Counted from the first letter of the stretch, positions 8,197 to 17,261 are shown. The stretch: DNA of 64,000 bases from Gordonia spumicola (GCF_009932475.1 NZ_BJOV01000001.1:248001-312000); one strand, 5' to 3'. The notes: generated by a model not told the origin, from the letters alone. Translations and numbers: made by a program.

Positions 8197-10224
8197 ATGA
8201 GCAACCCGATCACCTCAGTCCTGGTCGCCAACCGCGGCGAGATCGCCTGCCGCGTGTTCACCACCGCCAAGGCCCTCGGCCTGCGGACGGTGGCCGTCTA
8301 CTCCGACCCGGACGCCGACGCCCCGCACGTCCGGCAGGCCGACGCCGCCGTTCACCTGCCGGGTTCGACGTCTGCCGAGACGTACCTGCGGGGTGAGAAG
8401 ATCATCGCCGCCGCACAGGCCGCGGGCGCCGACGCCATCCACCCGGGGTACGGCTTCCTGTCGGAGAACGCCGAATTCGCCGACGCCGTCGTCGCCGCCG
8501 GGCTCACCTGGATCGGTCCGCCCGCGGGCGCGATCACCGCGATGGGTTCCAAGGTCAACGCCAAGGAGCTGATGGCGGCCGCGGGAGTGCCCGTCCTGAC
8601 CGACATCGACCCCGAGAACGTCACCGCCGATGATCTTCCCCTGCTCATCAAGGCCTCGGCAGGCGGCGGCGGCCGCGGTATGCGCGTGGTCCGCGACCTG
8701 TCCGAACTCGCCGACCAGGTCGCGGGCGCACGACGGGAAGCCGAATCGGCGTTCGGCGACCCGACGGTGTTCTGCGAGCCGTACATCGAGCGTGGGCATC
8801 ACATCGAGGTCCAGGTGATGGCCGACGCACACGGCACCGTCTGGGCGGTCGGTGAGCGTGAATGCTCCATTCAGCGTCGTCACCAGAAAGTGGTGGAGGA
8901 GGCGCCCGCGCCGCTCGTCGAGCGCATCGGCGGCGACATGCGCGAGCGTTTGTACGCCGCGGCCCGCACCGCCGTCGAATCGATCGGCTACCGAGGTGCG
9001 GGCACGGTGGAGTTCCTCGTGGACGCCGGGAGCGCAGCGAGCGGGTCCGATGACAGCAGCCGGAATGCGAAATTCTATTTCCTGGAGACGAACACGCGGC
9101 TTCAGGTGGAGCACCCGGTCACCGAGCTGACCACCGGCACCGACCTCGTCGAATGGCAGATCCGCGTCGCCGAGGGGGAGGCGCTGCCCGCACAGGAGCC
9201 GACCACATCGGGCCACTCCATCGAGGTCCGTCTCTACGCGGAGGACCCGGCGAACGATTGGCAGCCGCAGTCGGGCACGATCACCACGATCCACCTGCCC
9301 GCCGATACTCGGTTCGGTCTGCTGTCGCGGCCGGGCGTGCGCGTCGACTCCGGCATCGCCGACGGCAGTGAGATCTCCACGTTCTACGACCCGATGCTCG
9401 CCAAGGTCATCTCGTGGGCGCCGACCCGTGACCGTGCGGCGGCCATGCTCGCTCGGGCGCTCGCCGATGCCACGATCCACGGCCTCGTCACGAACCGGGA
9501 CATGCTCGTCAACACCCTTCGGGACGCGACGTTCCTGTCCGGCGACACGGACACGGCCTATCTGGACACCGTCGGCCTCGACGTTCTCGCGGCGCCGCTG
9601 GCATCCGACGACGACGTCCGCGTCGCCGCCGTCGCGGCGGCCCTCGCGCAGTCGGCGGCCAACCGGTCGTCGGCCCGCAGGCTCGGCTCGCTGCCGTCCG
9701 GCTGGCGCAACATCGCGTCCGGCCACCAGACCAAGAGCTACGTCACCGCTGGGGGTGACGAGATCGTCGCCCGGTACCGGATCGAGCGTTCCGGCGTCGA
9801 CCTGCCCGACCTGGACGGCACGTCCGTCGTATCGGTGTCCGCGGGCGAGGTGGTCCTGCAGACCGCGGGCGTCACCCGCCGGTACACGGTGACCGTCGAC
9901 GGTTCGGCGGTGCACGTCGACTGGCCGGGCGCGGCGGTGTCGCTGACCCGAGTGCCCCGGTACATCGATCCGGCCGCTCAGGAACGCCCCGGTTCGCTGC
10001 TCGCGCCGATGCCCGGCTCGGTGATCCGCGTGGCCGTCGGCGAAGGCGACCGCGTGGTCGCCGGCCAACCGCTCCTGTGGCTCGAGGCCATGAAGATGGA
10101 GCACACCATCAGTGCGCCTGCCGACGGCGTCGTGTCGGTCCTGGCCGTCGAGGTCGGCCGTCAACTGTCCGTCGGCGACGTGCTCGCCGTCATCTCCTCC
10201 GAAGAAGAAGGAACGAACGAATGA
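8197..10224 (+). CDS. Biotin carboxylase/biotin carrier (alpha) subunit of acyl-CoA carboxylase
   Basis: A 675-residue protein with biotin carboxylase N-terminal, ATP-grasp and C-terminal domains followed by a C-terminal biotinyl domain. It starts MSNPITSVLVANRGEIACRVF. Visible are HPGYGFLSENAEFA, the glycine-rich ATP loop ASAGGGGRGMRVV, and the catalytic region NTRLQVEHPVTE. The biotin attachment motif EAMKMEH (lysine biotinylated) is about 45 residues from the end. It carboxylates its own biotin with ATP and bicarbonate for the partner at 6590. A short low-complexity insert (DAGSAASGSDDSSRNAK) interrupts the otherwise conserved region before FLETNTRLQVEH, which is unusual. The stop overlaps the next ATG by 4 bases. 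Confidence 0.93.
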   Translation: MSNPITSVLVANRGEIACRVFTTAKALGLRTVAVYSDPDADAPHVRQADAAVHLPGSTSAETYLRGEKIIAAAQAAGADAIHPGYGFLSENAEFADAVVAAGLTWIGPPAGAITAMGSKVNAKELMAAAGVPVLTDIDPENVTADDLPLLIKASAGGGGRGMRVVRDLSELADQVAGARREAESAFGDPTVFCEPYIERGHHIEVQVMADAHGTVWAVGERECSIQRRHQKVVEEAPAPLVERIGGDMRERLYAAARTAVESIGYRGAGTVEFLVDAGSAASGSDDSSRNAKFYFLETNTRLQVEHPVTELTTGTDLVEWQIRVAEGEALPAQEPTTSGHSIEVRLYAEDPANDWQPQSGTITTIHLPADTRFGLLSRPGVRVDSGIADGSEISTFYDPMLAKVISWAPTRDRAAAMLARALADATIHGLVTNRDMLVNTLRDATFLSGDTDTAYLDTVGLDVLAAPLASDDDVRVAAVAAALAQSAANRSSARRLGSLPSGWRNIASGHQTKSYVTAGGDEIVARYRIERSGVDLPDLDGTSVVSVSAGEVVLQTAGVTRRYTVTVDGSAVHVDWPGAAVSLTRVPRYIDPAAQERPGSLLAPMPGSVIRVAVGEGDRVVAGQPLLWLEAMKMEHTISAPADGVVSVLAVEVGRQLSVGDVLAVISSEEEGTNE

Positions 10225-11378
10225 GCTTTGTCGAGACCGAAGAACGCGCCGCGCTGCGGGAGTCCGTCGCCGCGCTGGTCAAGAAGTACGGACAGGAGTA
10301 CTTCACCGACTGCGCGCGCGAGGGTCGCAAGACCGACGAACTGTGGGAGGAGGCGGGCAAGCTCGGCTTCATCGGCGTCAATCTCCCCGAGGAGTACGGC
10401 GGCGGCGGGGCAGGCATGTACGAACTCGCGATCGTCATGGAGGAGCTCGCCGCGGGCGGTTCCGGCCTGCTGATGATGGTCGTCTCGCCCGCGATCTGCG
10501 GCAACATCATCGCCCGCTTCGGCACCGATGAGCAGAAGCAGCGCTGGATCCCCGGCCTCGCCGACGGGTCGATCACCATGGCGTTCGGGATCACCGAACC
10601 CGACGCCGGGTCCAACTCGCACCAGATCACCACCACCGCACGCCGCGACGGCGACGAATGGCTGCTGACCGGCCGCAAGGTGTTCATCTCCGGTGTCGAC
10701 CAGGCGCAGGCCGTCCTCATCGTGGCCCGTACCGAGGACTCGAAGACGGGACGGCTCAAGCCCGCCCTGTTCATCGTGCCGACCGACGCCGAGGGCTTCG
10801 AGGCCCAGGTCATCGAGATGGACATCATCAACCCCGAGAAGCAGTTCACCCTGTTTCTCGACGACGTCCGTCTGCCCGCCGACGCGCTGGTCGGCTCGGA
10901 GGACGCGGCGCTGTCGCAGCTGTTCGCCGGCCTCAACCCGGAGCGGATCATGGCGTCGGCGTCGGCCGTCGGCATGGGTCGCTTCGCCCTCGAGAAGGCC
11001 GTCGAGTACGCCAATCAGCGCACCGTGTGGAAGACGCCGATCGGCGCCCACCAGGCCGTCGCGCATCCGTTGGCGCAGGGCAAGATCGAACTCGAGATGG
11101 CGAAGCTGATGATGCAGAAGGCCGCGACCCTGTACGACGCGGGCGACGATTGGGGTGCGGCCGTCCCGGCCAACATGGCGAAGTACGCGGCGGGCGAGGC
11201 GGCGGCGAAGATCGTCGATCAGGCCGTGCAGACGCTCGGCGGCAACGGGCTCACCGTCGAGTACGGCATGGCCGCCATGCTGCCGCTGTCGCGTCTCATG
11301 CGGATCGCCCCGGTCAGCCGCGAGATGATCCTCAACTTCGTCTCGCAGACGTGCCTCGGCCTCCCGAAGTCGTACTGA
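10221..11378 (+). CDS. Acyl-CoA dehydrogenase, second copy in the Atu-like operon
   Basis: A 385-residue acyl-CoA dehydrogenase beginning MSFVETEERAALRESVAALV. It contains the FAD-binding loop FGITEPDAGSNSHQITTTA and the helix GLNPERIMASASAVGMGR, whose Glu aligns with the alternative catalytic base of isovaleryl-CoA dehydrogenase. The C-terminal site where MCAD has its Glu reads IAPVSREMI. It therefore probably acts on a branched acyl-CoA later in the pathway than the first copy (inference). The ATG overlaps the carboxylase stop in an ATGA arrangement, so translation is coupled. Only one base separates its stop from the hydratase gene. Confidence 0.87.
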   Translation: MSFVETEERAALRESVAALVKKYGQEYFTDCAREGRKTDELWEEAGKLGFIGVNLPEEYGGGGAGMYELAIVMEELAAGGSGLLMMVVSPAICGNIIARFGTDEQKQRWIPGLADGSITMAFGITEPDAGSNSHQITTTARRDGDEWLLTGRKVFISGVDQAQAVLIVARTEDSKTGRLKPALFIVPTDAEGFEAQVIEMDIINPEKQFTLFLDDVRLPADALVGSEDAALSQLFAGLNPERIMASASAVGMGRFALEKAVEYANQRTVWKTPIGAHQAVAHPLAQGKIELEMAKLMMQKAATLYDAGDDWGAAVPANMAKYAAGEAAAKIVDQAVQTLGGNGLTVEYGMAAMLPLSRLMRIAPVSREMILNFVSQTCLGLPKSY

Positions 11379-11379
11379 C

Positions 11380-12174
11380 ATGACCGACACCCTCGTGCGG
11401 ACGGAGGTCGACGCCGCGATCGCCACCGTGACGCTCGATTCGCCGGCCAACCGCAACGCGCTCAGTTCGGTGCTGGTCGCCCAGTTGCGGGCGGCGTTGG
11501 CCCATGCGGCATCCGACGACACGGTCCGCGCCGTCGTACTGACCCACACGGGCGGGACGTTCTGCGCGGGCGGCGACCTCCGCGAAGCGCTCGGCAGGGG
11601 ACTGTCGCCGGAGGAGGCGACCGCGGAGGGCGCCGAGGCGATGATCGGCGTGATGCGGGCGATGATGGAGATGCCGAAGCCGGTGATCGTGGTCGCCGAC
11701 GGGCACGTCCGAGCGGGTGGTTTCGGTCTGCTCGGCGCGGCCGACATCGCGATCGCCGGACCGGGCGCCACATTCGCGCTCACCGAGTCGCGACTCGGAC
11801 TGGCCCCGTCGATGATCTCGATCGTCCTGCTGCCGAAGCTCACCGCGCGGGCGTCTGGCCGCTACTTCCTGACGGGGGAGACGTTCACTCCCGCGCAGGC
11901 GGAGTCGTTCGGGCTGGTCAGCAAGGCCCTCGCCGCGGCCGACGACGTCGTAGCCGAACTGCGGTCGGTTTGCGAGGGGATCCGCAAGGCGTCGCCGCAG
12001 GGCCTTGCGGCGTCCAAGAGACTGACCACGGCGGCGCTCCTCGCGTCGTTCGACCGGCAGGCGCGGGACAGGGCAGCCGAGTCGGCGGCGCTGTTCGCGT
12101 CCGACGAGGCGCGTGAGGGGATGACGGCCTTCCTGTCGAAGAGCCGTGCCCCGTGGGACACGAGCGCGCAGTGA
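11380..12174 (+). CDS. Enoyl-CoA hydratase/isomerase family protein (AtuE-like position)
   Basis: A 264-residue crotonase-fold protein, normal length. The first oxyanion-hole segment is GTFCAGGDLREAL and the second is GHVRAGGFGLLGAADIAIA. The Glu in FALTESRLGLAP occupies a common acid/base position. It should hydrate the carboxylated enoyl-CoA, as isohexenylglutaconyl-CoA hydratase AtuE or methylglutaconyl-CoA hydratase do after the carboxylase step. That role is inferred from context. The ATG at 11380 is one base past the preceding stop, and the stop overlaps the TetR GTG start (GTGA). Confidence 0.85.
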   Translation: MTDTLVRTEVDAAIATVTLDSPANRNALSSVLVAQLRAALAHAASDDTVRAVVLTHTGGTFCAGGDLREALGRGLSPEEATAEGAEAMIGVMRAMMEMPKPVIVVADGHVRAGGFGLLGAADIAIAGPGATFALTESRLGLAPSMISIVLLPKLTARASGRYFLTGETFTPAQAESFGLVSKALAAADDVVAELRSVCEGIRKASPQGLAASKRLTTAALLASFDRQARDRAAESAALFASDEAREGMTAFLSKSRAPWDTSAQ

Positions 12175-12767
12175 ACCAGCCGGTCCGCGCACCCCAGCAG
12201 GACCGCTCCCGGATCACCCGGGAGCGGCTCCTGGCGTCGACCCTGGACATCCTGGCGGTCCACGGGTGGGCTGCCGCGACCGTGGCTCGTGTCGCCGAGG
12301 AGGCCGGGGTGTCCCGCGGTGCCGCCCAGCATCACTTCCCGACGCGGGAAGCGTTGATCACCGCGGCCCTGGAGCAGATGTTCACCGAACTCATCGCGAT
12401 GGCCGACACCCGCGAGGCCCTGCCGGACGGGCCCGAACGCATCGACATCGTGGTCGGGCGGGCGGTCGAGATCTACACCGGCCGCGAGTTCAAGGCCGCC
12501 CTGCAGGTGTGGGCGGCCGCCGCGTCCGACGAGGTGCTCCGCGAACAGATAACCCCGCTGGAGGCGAAGTTCGCGCGCGCCGCCTACCGGATGACCCGCA
12601 ACGGGTTGGACCCGGACGGATCGCAGCCCCTGTCGCATCGTCTCGCTCAGGCCACACTCGACCTCGCACGCGGACTCGGGCTCGCCGACACGCTCACGGA
12701 CGACTCTGTCCGCCGAGCCCAGGTGGTCGCGACGTGGAGCGAACAGCTCCGCGCCGCGTTGCGGTGA
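12171..12767 (+). CDS. TetR family transcriptional regulator of the Atu-like operon
   Basis: A 198-residue regulator. The N-terminal TetR helix-turn-helix is TVARVAEEAGVSRGAAQHHFPTRE (residues about 33-56, quoted in part as GVSRGAAQHHFPTR). The C-terminal ligand domain is unspecific. GTG at 12171 is chosen because it forms a GTGA overlap with the hydratase stop. An in-frame ATG at 12153 is possible. As the last gene of the operon it likely represses it and is relieved by a pathway acyl-CoA; palindromes at 2743-2756 and 2821-2838 are candidate sites. It converges on the alcohol dehydrogenase gene with a 34-bp gap. Confidence 0.85.
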   Translation: MNQPVRAPQQDRSRITRERLLASTLDILAVHGWAAATVARVAEEAGVSRGAAQHHFPTREALITAALEQMFTELIAMADTREALPDGPERIDIVVGRAVEIYTGREFKAALQVWAAAASDEVLREQITPLEAKFARAAYRMTRNGLDPDGSQPLSHRLAQATLDLARGLGLADTLTDDSVRRAQVVATWSEQLRAALR

Positions 12768-12801
12768 CGGCCGCGTTCCCCCTGGGTCGCACGGCGGAGA
12801 T

Positions 12802-13914
12802 CTACTGGGCGTGGTCGATGACGCCGCGGACGTTCAGACCGTTGCGAAGGTCCTCGTATCCCTGGTTGACGTCTTCGAGTGAGTAGCGCTTGGTGACCAG
12901 CTCGTCGAGCTTGAGCTCGCCCGCGTCGTACAGACGAAGCAGGCGGACGATGTCGTACTGCGGGTTCATCGAACCGAACAGCGAACCCATGATCGTCTTC
13001 TGATTCAGGGTCAGGTCGGTGCCCGACACCTGGACGGTGAGCTTGGTCGGGTCGGCCAGACCGGTGATCACGACTCGTCCGCCCTTGCCGATCACCGCGG
13101 TCGCGGCCTGAACCACCGGCACGTCGACGGTGCCGACGAGGATCAGCGCGGCGTCGGCGCCCTGACCCCACGTGAGCTCGGTGACCTTCTCCTGCGCCTC
13201 CTCCGCGGTCGCGAACGCATGGGTCGCGCCGAACTTGAGCGCCTGGTCCCGCTTCATCGAAATCGGGTCGACGGCGACGACGTACTTGCAGCCTGCCGCG
13301 ACGGCGCCCTGAACGGCGTTGATGCCGAGGCCGCCGATGCCGTAGATCACGGCGGTGTCGCCCGCGCGCAGGTTGCCCGCGTTGACCGCGGTGCCCCACC
13401 CGGACGGGACGCCGCAGCCGACCAGGACTGCGGTCTCCAGCGGAAGCCAGTCGTCCACCTTGACCACCGAGTGCTGCGAGATCGTCGCGTACTCGGAGAA
13501 GGTGCCCAGCATGCACATCGCTCCGAAGTCGACGCCGTCGCCGTGGAACCGGAACGTGCCGTCGGGCATCGATCCCTCCAGGATGGTGGCGCCCATGTCA
13601 CAGAGGTTCTGGCGGCCCGTCGAACAGTAGCGGCAGGTGCCGCAGTTCGGGATGAAGCTGCACACCACGTGGTCGCCCGCCTTGACCTTCGTCACGCCGG
13701 GACCGACCTCCTGGATGATTCCGGAGCCCTCGTGACCTCCGACGATCGGGTAGCGGGGCGGGAGGTCGCCGTCGGTGAGGTGCAGGTCGGAGTGGCACAG
13801 GCCCGCGGCCGTGTACTTGATCAGCACTTCGCCCGGACCGGGGCCGTCGAGTTCGAGTTCCATGATCTCGAACGGCTTGCCCGCTTCGAGGAGTACTGCT
13901 GCCTTGGTCTTCAT
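12802..13914 (-). CDS. NDMA-dependent (mycofactocin-associated) zinc alcohol dehydrogenase
   Basis: A 370-residue medium-chain zinc alcohol dehydrogenase. Catalytic zinc ligands are visible in GLCHSDLH (Cys) and GGHEGSGII (His-Glu). Structural-zinc cysteines lie in CGTCRYCSTGRQNLC. The nucleotide fold motif is GIGGLGINAVQG. The overall pattern matches the Rxyl_3153-type N,N-dimethylnitrosoaniline-dependent group, whose NAD stays bound and is recycled through mycofactocin. This family call is from recall. AAGGA precedes the ATG by about 8 bases. It lies 31 bp downstream of an aldehyde dehydrogenase on the same strand, so alcohol to acid oxidation by this pair is likely. Confidence 0.85.
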   Translation of the reverse strand: MKTKAAVLLEAGKPFEIMELELDGPGPGEVLIKYTAAGLCHSDLHLTDGDLPPRYPIVGGHEGSGIIQEVGPGVTKVKAGDHVVCSFIPNCGTCRYCSTGRQNLCDMGATILEGSMPDGTFRFHGDGVDFGAMCMLGTFSEYATISQHSVVKVDDWLPLETAVLVGCGVPSGWGTAVNAGNLRAGDTAVIYGIGGLGINAVQGAVAAGCKYVVAVDPISMKRDQALKFGATHAFATAEEAQEKVTELTWGQGADAALILVGTVDVPVVQAATAVIGKGGRVVITGLADPTKLTVQVSGTDLTLNQKTIMGSLFGSMNPQYDIVRLLRLYDAGELKLDELVTKRYSLEDVNQGYEDLRNGLNVRGVIDHAQ

Positions 13915-13945
13915 GGGGTGTCCTTACGTGGTGGTGGGGTTGGGG

Positions 13946-15442
13946 TCAGAGCGCGATGTTGACGGACTTGGTCTGCGTGTAGTGATCGACGGCGGAGTCG
14001 CCGAGTTCGCGGCCCCAGCCGGACTGCTTGAATCCGCCGAACGGCAGAGCGGTGTCGAAGCCGTTGTACTGGTTCACCCAGACCGAACCGGCCTGCAGCT
14101 TCGCGGCCGTGCGGTGGGCCTTCGAGACGTCCTTGGTCCAGATGCCCGCGGCGAGACCGTAGATCGAGTCATTGGCGGCGCGAGCGACGTCCTCTTCGTC
14201 GTCGAACGGGAGCGCGACCACAACCGGGCCGAAGATCTCCTCTTCGACGATCGAGAACTCGGGCTTCACGTCGACGAACACGGTGGGCTCGACGAAGTAG
14301 CCCTCATCGCCCCATCGGCCGCCGCCGGTCAGCGCGCGGGCGCCGTCGGCTAGACCCTGCTGGATGTAGCCGCTCACCCGATCGAACTGTTCCTGCGACA
14401 CCAGCGGTCCGAGCTCGGTGGTCGGGTCGAGTCCCGGGCCGATCTTCGCCTGCGATGCGGCGTTCGCGACGGCCTGCGTGAAGTCGTCGAAGATGTCGCG
14501 CTGCACGAACATGCGGGTGCCCGCCACGCAGCACTGGCCGTGGTTGAACATCCACGCGGCCACCGAACCGGCGACGGCTGCGTCGAGATCGGCGTCGTTG
14601 TAGACGATGTTCGGGCTCTTGCCGCCGAGTTCGAGGGTCACCTTCTTGAGGTTCCCGGTGGCGGCGTGAACGATCTTCTTTCCGACCTCGGTGGAACCGG
14701 TGAACGCGACCTTGTCGACGTCCATGTGCGCGGACAGCGCGGCGCCCGCGTCGCCGAAGCCGGGCACGATGTTGACGACGCCGGGCGGGAATCCGGCCTC
14801 CTCGAACACCTCGCCGAGCATCAGTGCGCTGAGCGGAGTCTGCTCGGCGGGCTTGAGCACAACGGTGTTGCCCGCGGCGAGGGCGGGTGCGAGCTTCCAC
14901 GTCGCCATCAGGATGGGGAAGTTCCAGGGGATGATCTGGCCGCAGACGCCGATCGACTCTCGTCGGGTGTAGGCGTGGAACTGCTGGTCGGGAGCGAACG
15001 GCATCGACGGTGTGACCGACGAGCCGGTGATCTTGGTGGCGAGACCGGCGTTGTACCGCCAGACGTCCGCCGACCATCCGACGTCGACCGCGGTGGCGAT
15101 GGCGACCGACTTCCCGTTGTCGAGCGCCTCGAGCTGACCGAAGATCTCGGCTCGCTCGGAGAGGATGTCGCCGACTCGCCAGATGAGACGTTCCCGCTCG
15201 TTCGGCTTCATCCGCGACCACGGGCCCTCGTACGCTGCGCGGGCGGCCGCGACGGCACGGTCGATGTCGGCTGCCTCGCCCTGCGCGACGTTGGTGATGA
15301 CGCGGCCGGTGGCCGGGTCGTTGGTGGCGAACGTGCGTCCTGATGCCGCATCGACCCACTGGCCGCCGATCAGCATCTTGCGGTCAGTGGAGACGAAGTC
15401 GGCGACGGCGGGAAGCAGTCCCGGAATCGTGGTCGTGGTCAT
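13946..15442 (-). CDS. NAD-dependent aldehyde dehydrogenase
   Basis: A 498-residue aldehyde dehydrogenase, the common length. It carries the general-base Glu motif LELGGKSPNIVYNDADLD and the catalytic cysteine in FNHGQCCVAGTRMFV. It also has the N-terminal WxxPxxxxxWK stretch IPWNFPILMATWKLAPALAAG. It should oxidise the aldehyde made by the neighbouring alcohol dehydrogenase to the acid. AGGAGG stands about 7 bases before the ATG. It is first of a two-gene unit downstream of an AcoR-like regulator. In acetoin users, AcoD-type aldehyde dehydrogenases serve to remove acetaldehyde, which would fit the neighbouring acetoin-dehydrogenase-like operon (inference). Confidence 0.9.
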   Translation of the reverse strand: MTTTTIPGLLPAVADFVSTDRKMLIGGQWVDAASGRTFATNDPATGRVITNVAQGEAADIDRAVAAARAAYEGPWSRMKPNERERLIWRVGDILSERAEIFGQLEALDNGKSVAIATAVDVGWSADVWRYNAGLATKITGSSVTPSMPFAPDQQFHAYTRRESIGVCGQIIPWNFPILMATWKLAPALAAGNTVVLKPAEQTPLSALMLGEVFEEAGFPPGVVNIVPGFGDAGAALSAHMDVDKVAFTGSTEVGKKIVHAATGNLKKVTLELGGKSPNIVYNDADLDAAVAGSVAAWMFNHGQCCVAGTRMFVQRDIFDDFTQAVANAASQAKIGPGLDPTTELGPLVSQEQFDRVSGYIQQGLADGARALTGGGRWGDEGYFVEPTVFVDVKPEFSIVEEEIFGPVVVALPFDDEEDVARAANDSIYGLAAGIWTKDVSKAHRTAAKLQAGSVWVNQYNGFDTALPFGGFKQSGWGRELGDSAVDHYTQTKSVNIAL

Positions 15443-15520
15443 CGGAGACCTCCTGGCGAGAGTATGTGAAGCGCGCCACTGTGACGCACATCATTTCTCG
15501 CACGGGGCCGCGGACCCGCC

Positions 15521-15539
15521 GTGTACGGAAACTGAACAC
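15521..15539. promoter_or_regulatory. Candidate activator site GTGTAC-N7-GAACAC
   Basis: A 19-bp inverted repeat with one mismatch, GTGTAC at 15521-15526 and GAACAC at 15534-15539. It lies 79 bp upstream of the aldehyde dehydrogenase ATG, between it and the AcoR-like regulator gene. Position and dyad form suit an activator site. There is no second copy to confirm it. Confidence 0.3.
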
Positions 15540-15590
15540 TCCAACTGGACAGGCCCTCCTCCGGCGGCGGGTGGCGACTGTCCGAGCAGG

Positions 15591-17198
15591 TCAGCCGGTG
15601 ATTCCGAGGGCCCGGATGCGGGCGTACAACGTGGTCCGACTGATGCCGAGAGCCTTGGCCGCTGTGCTCTTGTTGCCTTCCGCGGTGGACAGTGCCGCCA
15701 CGATCGCCTGACGTTCGGCCTGCTCGAGTCCCATCAACTTGGATGCTCGCGTCGACGCCTGGTAGTCGACGGGCAGGTCGATCGAACCGACCGTGCGTGA
15801 GCCCCGTGCGGCCGACGCGTCGGCCGCACGGCGGAGGACGTTGGTCAGTTCGGTGAGATTCCCCGGCCATTCCTGGCACACCAGAGCATCGGCGGCGTCG
15901 GACCCGAGATCGAGGCGCGGGTCGATTCTGGCGAGAGCTTCCTGCCCGAGTGCCGCGAGTTCCGTGGGTCGGTCGCGGAGCGGAGGCAGAACGATTCGCC
16001 GCCCGCAGCACGCCGTCAACGCGGCGACAGTCGGGGCGAGTGATTCCGGGGGACCGGTGACGACGATGATCGGGGGATCGGACGGGTTGTTCGACGCCAC
16101 GGCCGAGTGCATCAGCCGCAGGGACCTCTCGTCGAGAAGGTCCGCGCCGTCGAAGAGCACCCCGTCGCCCGACAGCCGAGCCTGACGCAGGACCGCTGTC
16201 ACATCGACCGGGGAGCCGTCGAGGATGGCCGCGGCGACGTCGACGATCGTCGCCCGATCGTCGGGCAGGCACGCGCGAGCTCGCGTCGAACGGCCCGTCC
16301 CCGGCTCGCCGCAGACCGCGGTGGTCGCGCCGACTGCGACCGGCACCGTCAACGGCACGGCGGTCGCCGATCCGACCTCGGGGCGCAGGCGGAACACGGC
16401 CGCGTGCGCGACGCCCGGAATCCGGTCGATCGCAATCTGCGCCACCGCACCGGAGACGAGGGTGATCGTCGACGGCATGAGGCGATCGTGGAGCAGGAGA
16501 CGGAGGGTTCCGAAGTCGGCCGGGGCGAGCAGGCCCGCGGCCAGGGCGTTGGTGAGCTGGAGGTCGTCGCCGACGGCGGCGACCGCGTAGTCGCGGCGAG
16601 CCGAGGCCTGCTCGAATGCGGCGATCACCGTGCGGTGCTCGGCGTGTGAACGGCTGAGGAGTCGGTCGGCGATATCGTCGACCAGTCCGCGCACGAGTGG
16701 GACCGACAGCGGGTTGATCCGGTCGGCGACCTCCGTCATGCAGATGATGCCTGCCACGCGACGGGTCGCCGGGTGGATGATTGGTCTGCCGAAGCAGCTC
16801 AGGGAGCGGAACTGCTCCAGATAGTGCTCACCGCTGTTGATGACGACGTCGCCGCGGACTTCGGCCGTGGTGCCGAGCGCCGTGGTGCCCATCGCCTCCT
16901 CGTGGAACGACGCGCCGTCGATCGCCCCGATGTCCTCCAGGCGCCGTTCGAGCGTCGAATCCGACGACACGCGGGCCACCATCCGGCTCTGGCTGTCGAC
17001 GAGCAGCAGCGCCGTCGACGTTCCGCTGAGCACTTCGGCCGCGCGAGCGAGTACCGGTCGCGCGGCGTCGAGCAGGGGATCGGCGGCCGCGATGTCCGAC
17101 AGGACGGGCTCGGGTCGGTCGTCGGGGAGCAGTCCCGACGACTGGACTCGCCGCCAGGAGGCGGCGATCACGTCACGGTGTGGCAGGGCGGTCGGCAC
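15591..17198 (-). CDS. AcoR/MimR-like regulator (GAF plus degenerate AAA+ plus Fis-type HTH)
   Basis: A 535-residue protein laid out like bacterial enhancer-binding proteins. An N-terminal sensor region of GAF type (about 40-200) contains the segment GASFHEEAMGTTALGTTAEVRG, typical of AcoR-like proteins. A central AAA+-derived region begins with a modified Walker A, GEPGTGRST. The C-terminal Fis-type helix-turn-helix has NKSTAAKALGISRTTLYARI. The GAFTGA loop needed to contact sigma-54 is not present and the central region is short, as expected in actinobacteria, which lack sigma-54. It probably activates the downstream aldehyde/alcohol dehydrogenase genes with SigA-type polymerase. A role at the nearby acetoin-like operon is possible. 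GTG start at 17198 has only a weak ribosome site. Confidence 0.78.
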   Translation of the reverse strand: MPTALPHRDVIAASWRRVQSSGLLPDDRPEPVLSDIAAADPLLDAARPVLARAAEVLSGTSTALLLVDSQSRMVARVSSDSTLERRLEDIGAIDGASFHEEAMGTTALGTTAEVRGDVVINSGEHYLEQFRSLSCFGRPIIHPATRRVAGIICMTEVADRINPLSVPLVRGLVDDIADRLLSRSHAEHRTVIAAFEQASARRDYAVAAVGDDLQLTNALAAGLLAPADFGTLRLLLHDRLMPSTITLVSGAVAQIAIDRIPGVAHAAVFRLRPEVGSATAVPLTVPVAVGATTAVCGEPGTGRSTRARACLPDDRATIVDVAAAILDGSPVDVTAVLRQARLSGDGVLFDGADLLDERSLRLMHSAVASNNPSDPPIIVVTGPPESLAPTVAALTACCGRRIVLPPLRDRPTELAALGQEALARIDPRLDLGSDAADALVCQEWPGNLTELTNVLRRAADASAARGSRTVGSIDLPVDYQASTRASKLMGLEQAERQAIVAALSTAEGNKSTAAKALGISRTTLYARIRALGITG

Positions 17199-17261
17199 CT
17201 GTCCACTGTGGCACGGATTACACCACGGAAGGAAGGTCCGCCGACCTCGATCGCGCGCCGG

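Noticed and set aside
15443-15590. A sigma-54 promoter for the AcoR-like regulator's targets
   Set aside because: No GG-N10-GC element with proper spacing, the regulator lacks GAFTGA, and actinobacteria lack sigma-54.
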